64,000 nucleotides of DNA from Roseiconus nitratireducens (GTDB taxonomy: Bacteria; Planctomycetota; Planctomycetia; Pirellulales; Pirellulaceae): NCBI RefSeq assembly GCF_008629675.1, contig NZ_VWOX01000020.1, positions 45,606 through 109,605 on the forward strand. The letters run 5' to 3'. Made by a program: the position numbers and the translations under genes. Below, piece by piece: positions 17,753 through 25,480 of the stretch. Under the pieces are notes generated by a model. It was not told the DNA's origin and searched no databases. It saw only the letters and a program-made list of their open reading frames with translations. Every line of letters starts with the position of its first letter. Positions within the stretch are counted from its first letter, which is position 1.

Positions 17753-18715
17753 TCAGACCTGTCCCAGTGTGCAATGGCCGAACGAAAGGTTGCCGCCGCT
17801 GACGACGGCGACGACGCGTTGCCCGGCAAAGCGATCAGCGTTTTCCACCAGCCCGGCCAGCGTGACCGCGCCGGATGGTTCAGCCACCAGCCGCACCCGT
17901 TCGGCCAACATCCGCGTCGCGGACAGGATGGCTTGCTCGGAAACCAGCAGCAAATCGTCAACGTACTGCTGGATGATTGGAAACGTCAGCGTTCCGACAG
18001 ATGTCCGCAATCCGTCGGCAACCGTGTCATAGCGGTGGACGGGTTGAGGCGATCCGGCTTGCAAGCTGCGGGCGGTATCGTCGGCCCAAGCCGGCTCGAC
18101 CGCGATGACCCGAACGTCAGGCCGAGTCGCTTTCGCGATCGACAGGATGCCGGCGAGCAGACCGCCGCCTCCGACCGGCACCAGGATGACATCGGGCCAG
18201 TGAACCTGTTCCAAGATTTCCAGCCCCACGGTCCCCTGACCGGCGATCACCTGCGGATCATCGTAAGGATGCACCAGCGTCGCTCCAGTCTCCTGCCGCA
18301 CCCGCTCCGCGGTCTGATGGCGACTTTCGGTCGTCGGCTCGCAGAGAATCGGCTCGACTCCGTAACCTCGCACCGCATCGAGTTTGTTGGGTGACGAGTC
18401 TCGGGGCATGACCACGAAGGCCTTGATGCCACGCTGCTGAGCCGCGCGGGCCAGCGCCGCGGCGTGATTGCCCGAGGAATGGGTCACCACGCCGCAAGCC
18501 GCCTGGTCGTCACTGAGTGACCGCACCGCATTGACCGCCCCCCGAGCCTTGAACGCACCGACGTGCTGCAGATTTTCCGCCTTGAAACTGACGTCGCACC
18601 CAAACAACTGGGAAAGCGATTCACTGCCGATGCAGGGCGTCCGCAACACGTGACCGCGAATCCGCTCGGCTGCACGATGGACGTCATCGGAATCGATCGC
18701 AAACGAAACGTTCAT
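17753..18715 (-). CDS. PLP-dependent threonine/serine dehydratase-like enzyme
   Basis: This is a 320-aa fold-type II PLP enzyme of the threonine dehydratase/serine racemase group. The PLP lysine is in HVGAFKARGAVNAV, followed by VTHSSGNHAAALARAA and the phosphate-binding VPVGGGGLLAGI. There is no C-terminal ACT regulatory domain, so it resembles the catabolic (TdcB) or racemase-like forms more than the feedback-regulated IlvA. It should deaminate L-Thr or L-Ser to the 2-oxo acid, or racemise serine; the sequence alone does not decide. It is a single gene, convergent with the ThuA gene and divergent from nothing recognised. Confidence 0.9.
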   Translation of the reverse strand: MNVSFAIDSDDVHRAAERIRGHVLRTPCIGSESLSQLFGCDVSFKAENLQHVGAFKARGAVNAVRSLSDDQAACGVVTHSSGNHAAALARAAQQRGIKAFVVMPRDSSPNKLDAVRGYGVEPILCEPTTESRHQTAERVRQETGATLVHPYDDPQVIAGQGTVGLEILEQVHWPDVILVPVGGGGLLAGILSIAKATRPDVRVIAVEPAWADDTARSLQAGSPQPVHRYDTVADGLRTSVGTLTFPIIQQYVDDLLLVSEQAILSATRMLAERVRLVAEPSGAVTLAGLVENADRFAGQRVVAVVSGGNLSFGHCTLGQV

Positions 18716-18812
18716 CGGAAAACCTGACGCGTTGGCGGCGCCAAACAGCCAGGGGCCGTGGCAACCGCCGTAAAGAATGCTCCGGCGTGCACAATTCGCT
18801 CGGCATGGACGA

Positions 18813-19856
18813 TCACGGCGACACCGGAGTCAGTAAGCCAATCCGCCAATCGAATCGTCCGTACGACTTCTGGCGTTTGTCATTGTCCCACATCCCTTGG
18901 AAGACGAACCGAGGTTGCGAAAGATCAACAACCAGCCGCTGGTCCACGCCGTCGCGGACCAACTCGCCGTGGCTGACATTGTCTGTCCAGGGCTGCACAC
19001 CGGGTGCAGGACGGATGTTTTTACTGCCGGCGAAAGGCCGTTGCTCGGTCACCGCCAGCGGCTTCCACTCGCCGTCCAACGCATCGGCCACGAACGCCTT
19101 GAAGTATCGACGACCGTCCTGTTCGACGACGGTCAAATAGCGTTCAACACCTTTTATCTTGTACGTGTGACTGGCCTCAAAGATCTCGGCTTCCAAAGCG
19201 ACCTGGCAATCGTGAAAGCCTGCGGGGAACTGATCCATTGCAGTCCACATCCGCCACATTTTTCCGTTCAAACTGGTGAAAAACAGATAGGCCCGGTCCT
19301 GATCGCAAATGATCCAGTAATCGAGTTCTCCGACGGTCCGTGGATCGTCCGGCCCACCATCAAGCATTGGTCGGGCTTGGGTCCAGGATTCCGGATCCGC
19401 AATGTCACGTGTGGTTGAGTATGCGACCCACATCTTGTTCGCACCCGGCACGCCCATTTGGTAGACCAGGTACCAGCAGTCGTGTGGCGCAAAAAAGAAT
19501 ATCTGCGGGGCGCAGAAGTAATCGCTATCGCTGATGGGCAACAAGAACCGTTCGGCCTGATCGGCCTTGTCCCATGACTCGAATGCGCAATACTCGATCG
19601 CGGATCGGTTCGGCAATTTGACGGTCATGAACACATGCCATTTGCCTTCGAAGAACACCACCGTGGGATCTTTTTGGGCGTGACTTGGCTGTTCGTTTCG
19701 ATCCTCGGGCGAGATCAGCGGTGCAGAATACTGCCAACCGCTTGGTATCGAGACCGGGTCCTCCGCCAGGCATGGAACTGCCCACGGAATCGCCACCAAG
19801 AGCAACAGCGCCACACCCACTTCCAGACCGTGTCGGTTCATTTGATTTCTGAGCAC
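18813..19856 (-). CDS. GH62 alpha-L-arabinofuranosidase
   Basis: This is a 347-aa secreted enzyme predicted to remove arabinofuranosyl side chains from arabinoxylan or arabinan. A signal peptide (GVALLLLVAIPWAVPCLA) leads to a five-bladed propeller with the GH62 pattern: QKDPTVVFFEGKWHVF (catalytic base Asp), CAPQIFFFAPHDCWYLVYQ, GELDYWIICDQDRAYLFF, EAEIFEASHTYKIKG (Glu of the active site), DGRRYFKAFVADALDGEW, PFAGSKN, VSHGELVRDGVDQR and the terminal DWRIGLLTP. No carbohydrate-binding module is attached. The Met at 19856 is used; a second Met six residues later is also possible. GH62 is best known from fungi and actinobacteria. Confidence 0.93.
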   Translation of the reverse strand: MLRNQMNRHGLEVGVALLLLVAIPWAVPCLAEDPVSIPSGWQYSAPLISPEDRNEQPSHAQKDPTVVFFEGKWHVFMTVKLPNRSAIEYCAFESWDKADQAERFLLPISDSDYFCAPQIFFFAPHDCWYLVYQMGVPGANKMWVAYSTTRDIADPESWTQARPMLDGGPDDPRTVGELDYWIICDQDRAYLFFTSLNGKMWRMWTAMDQFPAGFHDCQVALEAEIFEASHTYKIKGVERYLTVVEQDGRRYFKAFVADALDGEWKPLAVTEQRPFAGSKNIRPAPGVQPWTDNVSHGELVRDGVDQRLVVDLSQPRFVFQGMWDNDKRQKSYGRFDWRIGLLTPVSP

Positions 19857-19883
19857 TGAAGATTACTGAGCAATTGGGACTCG

Positions 19884-21203
19884 TTATTGTTGGATCGGCA
19901 TTTGCAACGTCAGCACGTTGTCGCCCCGACGGACCTTGGCGTCCACGGTATCGCCCGGCTGCCGGTTTTGCACCACATAGGTCAACAGATCCTGTTCGCT
20001 GTCAAAATCGCTCCGCCCATCAAACTCAATGATCACGTCCCCCTCCTTGAATCCGGCCCGGCCGGCCGCCCCGTGCGGTCCATACTTGCCCACCCGTTTG
20101 ACCAGCAGCCGCATCTCGTCCGAGGCGGAAGCTTGATCCCCGGAATCCGCTTCAACTGATTCCAGCACCAAACCGCCCGCGGCCATCCGCCGAAGCCCCC
20201 AGGTCGTCACCCGCCAGGACAGATCCCCGGCTTGACGCCAATCGGCCGGAAACGAGAGCGTCAACGACAAGGTCTGGTCACCCCGTTGGACCTGCAGAGG
20301 AATTTCACCGCCTTGGGGATCGACGTTGTGCAACACCCACTGGATGTCCGCGATCGACAACAACGGCTGGCCGTCCATGCGTGCAATCTGATCTCCGGGC
20401 CGGACCCCCGCTTGATCGGCGACTGAATCGGATGTGACCTGCTTGACCGTTGCCTTGTCATTCGGGTCCATGATCAATCCGATCAGCTTGGGGTGCGGGT
20501 AGGGCCAAAGCACCTTGTCCGGAATGGGACGGTTCGAATCCCAATAGTACGATCGCTGCGCGTCTCCGATCTGGTGGCAGTGGATGCAGCTCTTGACCAC
20601 ATCGCCTTCATAGTTCAACTGATCCGTGAAGCGGTCTTTCAGCGTCGGATACAATTCGGGCGAAGCCACCTCCATCGGTTCACCCCGCTTACCCGCCAGC
20701 GAATCCTTGACGTCTTGATAGTCGGCGTGCAGATCCAGAGCTCCCTGAAGGGCCTTGGCCAATCCTTTTAACGAGACATCGCCCATCCATTCGGTGCGAT
20801 GCGATCGCGTCCCGAAACGCCCATAGATGGTCTTGTCGGCGTTCAGAAAGAACACGGCAAAGGATTGGTCGGTGTCATATTGAAACAGGTTCAAATCCAA
20901 TCCGTTGGTCGCGACCTGCCGCACGCAAACGAACTGTTCCAACAGCGGCCGAATGACCGGATCGGTGTCCACCAACTCGTCATCCAACTTGACACATTCG
21001 TGGCAGGGCAGGCAACGCAAGACAACGACGATCGGCTTGCCGGTGCGCCTCGCTTCTTCAAAGGCGCCCGGGATATCGTTGTAGCGCCAGAATCCGTCCG
21101 CCTCCACTTTCGCTTTGTCACTGCGCACAATCTCTTCGCGCGTTTGAGCGACGGACAACGACGCGGCCCAGAACACAATGCACAATCCGATCAAACTTCG
21201 CAC
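19884..21203 (-). CDS. Exported thioredoxin-like protein with CxxCH motif and two PDZ domains
   Basis: This 439-aa exported protein combines several parts. A signal peptide (SLIGLCIVFWAASLSVAQ) is followed by a thioredoxin-like region with CLPCHECVKLDDELVD at about residues 64-80. A lone CIHCH motif (20574-20588, about residue 206) could bind heme c. Two PDZ domains follow, the first around DSVADQAGVRPGDQIARMDGQP and the second around GAAGRAGFKEGDVIIEFDGRSD. The start is GTG 21203, preceded by AGGTGA at good spacing; the frame upstream of it has no family sequence. It probably senses or handles redox or binds other exported proteins, but no function is established. It is in the same direction as the DUF2092-like gene, 132 bp downstream. 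Confidence 0.85.
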   Translation of the reverse strand: MRSLIGLCIVFWAASLSVAQTREEIVRSDKAKVEADGFWRYNDIPGAFEEARRTGKPIVVVLRCLPCHECVKLDDELVDTDPVIRPLLEQFVCVRQVATNGLDLNLFQYDTDQSFAVFFLNADKTIYGRFGTRSHRTEWMGDVSLKGLAKALQGALDLHADYQDVKDSLAGKRGEPMEVASPELYPTLKDRFTDQLNYEGDVVKSCIHCHQIGDAQRSYYWDSNRPIPDKVLWPYPHPKLIGLIMDPNDKATVKQVTSDSVADQAGVRPGDQIARMDGQPLLSIADIQWVLHNVDPQGGEIPLQVQRGDQTLSLTLSFPADWRQAGDLSWRVTTWGLRRMAAGGLVLESVEADSGDQASASDEMRLLVKRVGKYGPHGAAGRAGFKEGDVIIEFDGRSDFDSEQDLLTYVVQNRQPGDTVDAKVRRGDNVLTLQMPIQQ

Positions 21204-21335
21204 GGGATCACCTGACAGGGACGGGAGGGGAAGACAGGACACGACGTGAGCGCAGTGTAACTGGAGCGCAGGGTAATTTGGGCGCAGTGTAACAACCCTG
21301 CGCACGCTCCGGCGAACGTGGCGGCCGTCTTGCAG

Positions 21336-22277
21336 CTACTCCTCCGCCGACGGCGGCGGTGACGGCTGTTCTCCAGCAAGGGATCGATAGTACGCCTGCA
21401 CCGACTCGAACTCCTGGGCCCCTTCCACCTTGGTGTATCGGTACAGCGAAGGATCGTTCGGATGATTCAACCGCCAGACCTTGAAGTCCAACCGCAGGGT
21501 GAAGCGATATCCGGGCGGCATGTCCAAAGCCCCGTTGGCACGCAACATGTCCGACAGGTCAATGCGAAGCCGCAACGGGACCGGCTGGTCCCCCTCGGTG
21601 ATCCACAAATCCCAACGGACGTCGTCATCTTGCAACCCGGTGAAGTGGACCGAGGGAGTCCGGCCGCGGAAGTTTTCCCGCCCCACCTGCACCACGGACT
21701 TCATCCCGGTCGTCAATGTCAACGAGGGATCGACGCCTGCAAGCGTCAACGCCAGCACCGCTTCGGGATAGGGGCCCAACGGCACCGGCAATTGAAAGAC
21801 GGCGTTCTGCATCGCGATCGGTTTTTCCAGCACGCAAAACGCGGTCGGCGACAAAGCCACGACAGCCGTTTCGCCGTCGCTGTAAACCCGCGTCTGAATC
21901 TTTTCGCCCTTCAGATACGCCGTGAATTGGTCCGGTGCGGTCGACGCAATCTGGTAAACCGAAGTCTCCTGACTGATCACGGCCCCGTCGACAACGGTGT
22001 CGGCGGAAAGCTCCACCGAAGCGCGGATCGAGTCCGCTTCTTGAATCCGTTGGAATAGCGGCTGGAGCGCAACGACCGATTCCGGCACGCGATCCGCAGC
22101 CTCTTCATCCGTTTGCGACGACTCAGCCGGTGGCGTTCCCGTCCCTTCTGCCGTTGCTTCGGTGTCTTGAGCAAGCAACGGACCTGCATGCCCGACGGCA
22201 ACCAACGGCAGGATCAGTGCCAAGACGATCTCGACGCATGGAGTCCTTCGTCCAACAGGCGATCGGCGGTGAAACAT
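21336..22277 (-). CDS. DUF2092-like exported protein
   Basis: This is a 313-aa exported protein similar to the DUF2092 family of periplasmic proteins (LolA/LppX-like fold, possibly lipid or lipoprotein binding). It has a signal peptide (EIVLALILPLVAVGHAGPLLAQ), an acidic Thr/Glu/Ala-rich spacer, then SIRASVELSADTVVDG, VYSDGETAVVALS and the strand pair VRWDLWITEGDQPVPLRLRI that marks the family. The start is ATG 22277 (MFHRRSPVGRR); the frame runs on upstream but that part is made of the 15-bp repeats at 22302-22362. It is not clear what it binds. Confidence 0.75.
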   Translation of the reverse strand: MFHRRSPVGRRTPCVEIVLALILPLVAVGHAGPLLAQDTEATAEGTGTPPAESSQTDEEAADRVPESVVALQPLFQRIQEADSIRASVELSADTVVDGAVISQETSVYQIASTAPDQFTAYLKGEKIQTRVYSDGETAVVALSPTAFCVLEKPIAMQNAVFQLPVPLGPYPEAVLALTLAGVDPSLTLTTGMKSVVQVGRENFRGRTPSVHFTGLQDDDVRWDLWITEGDQPVPLRLRIDLSDMLRANGALDMPPGYRFTLRLDFKVWRLNHPNDPSLYRYTKVEGAQEFESVQAYYRSLAGEQPSPPPSAEE

Positions 22278-22301
22278 GGTGCGTTTGCCTGGCTTGGTCG
22301 A

Positions 22302-22362
22302 GCGAAAACGGGTCGGGCGAAAACGGGTCGGATGAAAATCGGGGTGGGCGAAAATCGGTCCG
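22302..22362. repeat. 15-16 bp tandem repeat (4 units)
   Basis: Two identical units GCGAAAACGGGTCGG (22302-22331) are followed by two diverged ones ending near 22362. They lie in the 5' leader of the DUF2092-like gene and, if translated, would give HPTRFRPTRFRS. Confidence 0.85.
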
Positions 22363-22697
22363 ACGGGCACTGCGCGAAGACCTGGGCCGCGCTGAAGGCT
22401 CTCACATCACGAGCTTCCGGTTGGCTTCTCTGGGGTCAATACGGCCCCGACCGGAGAACCGCCTTCACGTGAACCGATCTCAGAGACGCGGTCGACCATG
22501 CAGGGTGCGATTGACGCGTTGGCCGACGAACGCGTCCTCCCGATTGACGCCCCAGGAATAATACACCGCATCACAACCGATGCCACACTTGGTCTACCAA
22601 ACCAGTGGATTGCTCCAGCGAGAATTCGCATCCGTCAGGAAACGCACCCGGGCGATGGAAACGCCGCGTCATGGCTACGGGGAGGGCCGCGCCAGAC

Positions 22698-22786
22698 GCG
22701 ACACCTGGCCCGACCGCGACACTTGGTCCGACGGCGGCCGTCGGTCGCCCCAAAGTACAGGCCCCACCCGGTACAGGCCCCACCCA
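22698..22786. repeat. Two adjacent tandem duplications (18 bp and 16 bp)
   Basis: GCGACACCTGGCCCGACC and a diverged copy occupy 22698-22733. GTACAGGCCCCACCCG and a copy differing in the last base occupy 22755-22786. They lie just before the TATAAT box. Confidence 0.8.
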
Positions 22787-22803
22787 CGGAGCGCACTTCA
22801 CCC

Positions 22804-22809
22804 TATAAT
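22804..22809 (+). promoter_or_regulatory. Consensus -10 box before the sigma operon
   Basis: TATAAT occurs about 100 bp before the ATG at 22910. No good -35 box is found 16-18 bp upstream (CACCCA), so the match rests on the -10 alone. Confidence 0.35.
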
Positions 22810-22909
22810 GGTCATCGCAACAAGCTTAATGACGCCAGATCCTGCCGCGCGGCGCGGTCACAACCCGCGGCTGGAATCTTCGCCACCTGCACCGATCCGA
22901 TCCACCCCG

Positions 22910-23482
22910 ATGGAAGCTACCGACAGCCGCGACAACACCATCCTTCAGCGGATTGCCCGGGGCGATGTCTCCGCGGTCGACGACTGCCTGAAACAGTACG
23001 GCGGTCTGGTGTGGACGCTTGCGAGCCGGCATTGCTCAACGGCGGACGACGCCGAAGATGCCTCCCAGGAGATCTTTGTCGAACTGTGGCGAAAGGCCGA
23101 TCGCTTCGATCCCGATTCGGGGGGCGAGGCAACCTTCGTCGCCTTGATCGCGCGGCGGCGACTGATCGATCGTCACCGCCGTGGGCAGACCGCTCCGGAC
23201 GTCGTCAGCATCAACGAAGCGGTTGTCGACTTGCCTGACGCGGGCGAATTGGATCGGCTGGAACTTTCCGAAGAGGCTGCGAAAGCCGCCCGCTGCATGA
23301 AAAAGCTTTCCGACAAAGAGCGTCGGATTCTTGCACTGTCGATCTACCAGGGCACCCCCCATTCATCCATCGCCAGCTTCCTGGAAATGCCACTCGGTAC
23401 GGTCAAGTCCTGTGCCCGCCGGGGACTGCTTCAATTGAGAGAGTGCATGAAGCGCCCGCTTTCAACGGAGGCCGCGAGATGA
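22910..23482 (+). CDS. ECF-type RNA polymerase sigma factor
   Basis: This is a 190-aa sigma-70 factor of the extracytoplasmic-function type. Region 2 covers DDCLKQYGGLVWTLASRHC, the DAEDASQEIFVELWRK helix and the FVALIARRRLIDRHRR DNA-melting part. Region 4 shows KKLSDKERRILALSIYQG, then SSIASFLEMPLGTVKSCARRGL, a standard helix-turn-helix. ATG 22910 gives the usual ECF length; the frame is open upstream as far as 22580, but without family sequence. The stop overlaps the anti-sigma start by four bases (ATGA), so the two are made together. The regulated genes are unknown. Confidence 0.93.
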   Translation: MEATDSRDNTILQRIARGDVSAVDDCLKQYGGLVWTLASRHCSTADDAEDASQEIFVELWRKADRFDPDSGGEATFVALIARRRLIDRHRRGQTAPDVVSINEAVVDLPDAGELDRLELSEEAAKAARCMKKLSDKERRILALSIYQGTPHSSIASFLEMPLGTVKSCARRGLLQLRECMKRPLSTEAAR

Positions 23483-24330
23483 GCTGGACAGACATCGACG
23501 AACCGCAACGTTCCGAATTGATCGCCGGCCAAGTACTCGGAGACCTGACCGAAGAAGAGTCGCGGTTGGTCGACGAACTGCTCCGTGACGACCGCGGCGC
23601 CGAATTGTTGCAGCACCTTCAACGCACCGCCGCTTCGCTTCAACTAACGCTGCATCATCTTGACCCGCTGGAGATGCCGCCGGAATTGGTCGAGAGACTG
23701 CGCGGCGAGGGCCGACGCATGGTCATCGCCGCCGGAGCGTCCAGGCCGGACGCGCTATCCGCCGCATCCACTGCCAAGACCGACGGCTTGCCAGAAAGTG
23801 CCAAAGCACGCCCGGCACCCGGCGGCGTTTCTTTGCGTGAAATCACCGCGTGGTTCTGCGCCGCTGCAGCTCTCCTTCTGGCCATCGGATTGTGGGCCGC
23901 CAACTCCGAGCCGGTCGCACCCACGGCCAGACAACTGCGGGCGGAAATGCTAGCCGGCGAAACTTCCTTGATTCGCGCGGACTGGACCGCCGGCCCCACC
24001 CCCTTTGATTCGCCTGTTCAGGGCGACGTGGTTTGGGATCCAACCACCCAAACCGGATTCATGCACTTCCAAGGCATGCCGGTCAACGACCCGAGCGAGC
24101 AGCAGTACCAACTTTGGATCATCGATCCCAAACGTGACGACGAACCGATCGATGGCGGGGTGTTTGACATCTCCGAAGCCGGCGACACTGTCGTTCCGAT
24201 CGACGCCAAACTTGATGTGATTGATCCGGCTGCCTTCGCCGTCACCATCGAAAAGCCCGGAGGCGTCGTCGTCAGCACGCAAGAACGCTTGCCACTGCTG
24301 GCGCCGGTCGCTTCGAAGAAAAGCAAATGA
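23479..24330 (+). CDS. RskA-type transmembrane anti-sigma factor
   Basis: This is a 283-aa membrane protein predicted to hold the upstream sigma factor inactive. Residues 1-90 form the cytoplasmic sigma-binding part (AGQVLGDLTEEESRLVDELL), without the HxxxCxxC zinc motif found in many anti-sigmas. A TM helix (AWFCAAAALLLAIGLWAA) follows at about residue 127. The extracytoplasmic part is the anti-sigma-K (RskA) domain, with GDVVWDPTTQTGFMHFQGMP and YQLWIIDPKRDDEPIDGGVFD. Such factors usually respond to envelope stress by regulated proteolysis or redox change. The gene converges with a HtrA-like pair, the nearer of which is only 15 bp away. Confidence 0.9.
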   Translation: MSWTDIDEPQRSELIAGQVLGDLTEEESRLVDELLRDDRGAELLQHLQRTAASLQLTLHHLDPLEMPPELVERLRGEGRRMVIAAGASRPDALSAASTAKTDGLPESAKARPAPGGVSLREITAWFCAAAALLLAIGLWAANSEPVAPTARQLRAEMLAGETSLIRADWTAGPTPFDSPVQGDVVWDPTTQTGFMHFQGMPVNDPSEQQYQLWIIDPKRDDEPIDGGVFDISEAGDTVVPIDAKLDVIDPAAFAVTIEKPGGVVVSTQERLPLLAPVASKKSK

Positions 24331-24345
24331 CGGGTCGGCGGAACG

Positions 24346-25401
24346 CTACTGGCGTGATTCGTCCAGCATGCTGACGACTTCCGCCGCGACCAGTGACACG
24401 GGCAGGGCATAAGAAACGACGCGACCGGCCCGCGCGATATTGATTCCGACCAGATTGCCTGAAGAATCCAACACGGGACCACCGCACTGGTTGGGCGAAA
24501 GCACGGTGTCATGCTGAATGACGCTGTCAAAACCGCTCAGCCGCACGTTTCGAGGCCCGTTCACCTTGGCATCGTTCTTGGTTTCCTGCAACAGCCGCTC
24601 GTCACTCATCATCGCATCGAGCTCCAACATGTCTTCGCCACGCATGATGGTCAGGCGAACGACTTCACCGGGATACAACTCGCGAAGCGTCATGATCGCC
24701 GCATGCGAACCGAGCATCTTGTTGCCGTTGATCTTCAGAATCTGATCGCGTTCCTGAAGCCCGGCGTCGAAAGCGCCGCTTTGCGGGAAGACGCCACGAA
24801 CCATTGCCGGACCCGTTGGCGTGTCGTAGAAGCGGACCCCCAGTCGCCCGTCATGATCGACCCTCCGCGCCGCGGCTCCCACAACGCCGAATCCGACGGT
24901 GTACCCGTTGCGTCCCGGAGAAACCAGAAAGCCGCCCGTTGCGGCATCCGTTCCGTTCAAGTTCACCGGCTCGATTCCCCATTTCGAAGCGTCGCCCTCG
25001 ATCTTTAGCAAAGCAAGGTCGTTGGATCGACGGACGGCGCCAATCCGCGCCGCAACTTTCTCGCCATTCGGCAATCGAACGGTGATTGGGTCACTGCTCA
25101 ATTCGCTGCGTTTCGTGATCACGTATCCGTCGGCCGCAACAACGGTTCCCAACGACGCGATTCGCCCACCGCAAAACACCTGAACGACCGAACGCTGAAC
25201 CGATTCGGAAAGCGGCCGCACCAATCGCATCATCGCCCCGCTGTCGCGCGCGGCGATTGACGTCTGACGCGCCGCGTGATGCAGCCAGTCCGACGTGGAC
25301 TGGGCGGCAGCGGGACGCGGAATCGCCCACGCGCCCACCAAACAAAGTGCCACCAAACTGGCGGCCCGTGCCTCAGTACGATTTCCGCTACGAACGATCA
25401 T
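24346..25401 (-). CDS. HtrA-like pseudoprotease with inserted PDZ domain
   Basis: This is a 351-aa exported protein with the trypsin/HtrA fold but without a working catalytic triad. After a signal peptide (SLVALCLVGAWAIPRPAAAQ), GTVVAADGYVITKRSEL stands where active relatives have the catalytic His. NDLALLKI keeps the Asp. A PDZ-like region (MVRGVFPQSGAFDAGLQERDQILKINGNK) comes next, and only after it does the last protease strand appear, as LSPNQCGGPVLDSSGNLVGI, where Cys replaces the nucleophilic Ser. So the PDZ sits inside the protease fold rather than at its end. The start is ATG 25401, which gives the signal peptide. It may be a binding or regulatory protein for the HtrA gene upstream. 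Confidence 0.82.
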   Translation of the reverse strand: MIVRSGNRTEARAASLVALCLVGAWAIPRPAAAQSTSDWLHHAARQTSIAARDSGAMMRLVRPLSESVQRSVVQVFCGGRIASLGTVVAADGYVITKRSELSSDPITVRLPNGEKVAARIGAVRRSNDLALLKIEGDASKWGIEPVNLNGTDAATGGFLVSPGRNGYTVGFGVVGAAARRVDHDGRLGVRFYDTPTGPAMVRGVFPQSGAFDAGLQERDQILKINGNKMLGSHAAIMTLRELYPGEVVRLTIMRGEDMLELDAMMSDERLLQETKNDAKVNGPRNVRLSGFDSVIQHDTVLSPNQCGGPVLDSSGNLVGINIARAGRVVSYALPVSLVAAEVVSMLDESRQ

Positions 25402-25480
25402 GGCTTTGGTCGAAAGAAGAAGAAAAACATGCAAACCCGAAGTTGAATCGTCGGCCATGCGGTGACCGACGGACAGGACG

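Larger units (their letters stand above)
22278..22909. other. Intergenic stretch with tandem repeats
   Basis: About 630 bp between divergent genes. It contains three tandem-repeat blocks (22302-22362, 22698-22733, 22755-22786) and a perfect TATAAT box before the sigma-factor gene. Open frames on the plus strand run into the sigma gene in another frame and look like shadows. No RNA gene recognised. Confidence 0.55.

Noticed and set aside
20525..20545. tRNA-like GGTTCGAATCC
   Set aside because: It lies inside a coding region and no cloverleaf can be formed around it.
22498..22909. Possible longer sigma factor or extra small gene before 22910
   Set aside because: The open frames have low-complexity Arg/Pro sequence and cross tandem repeats; similarity starts at 22910.
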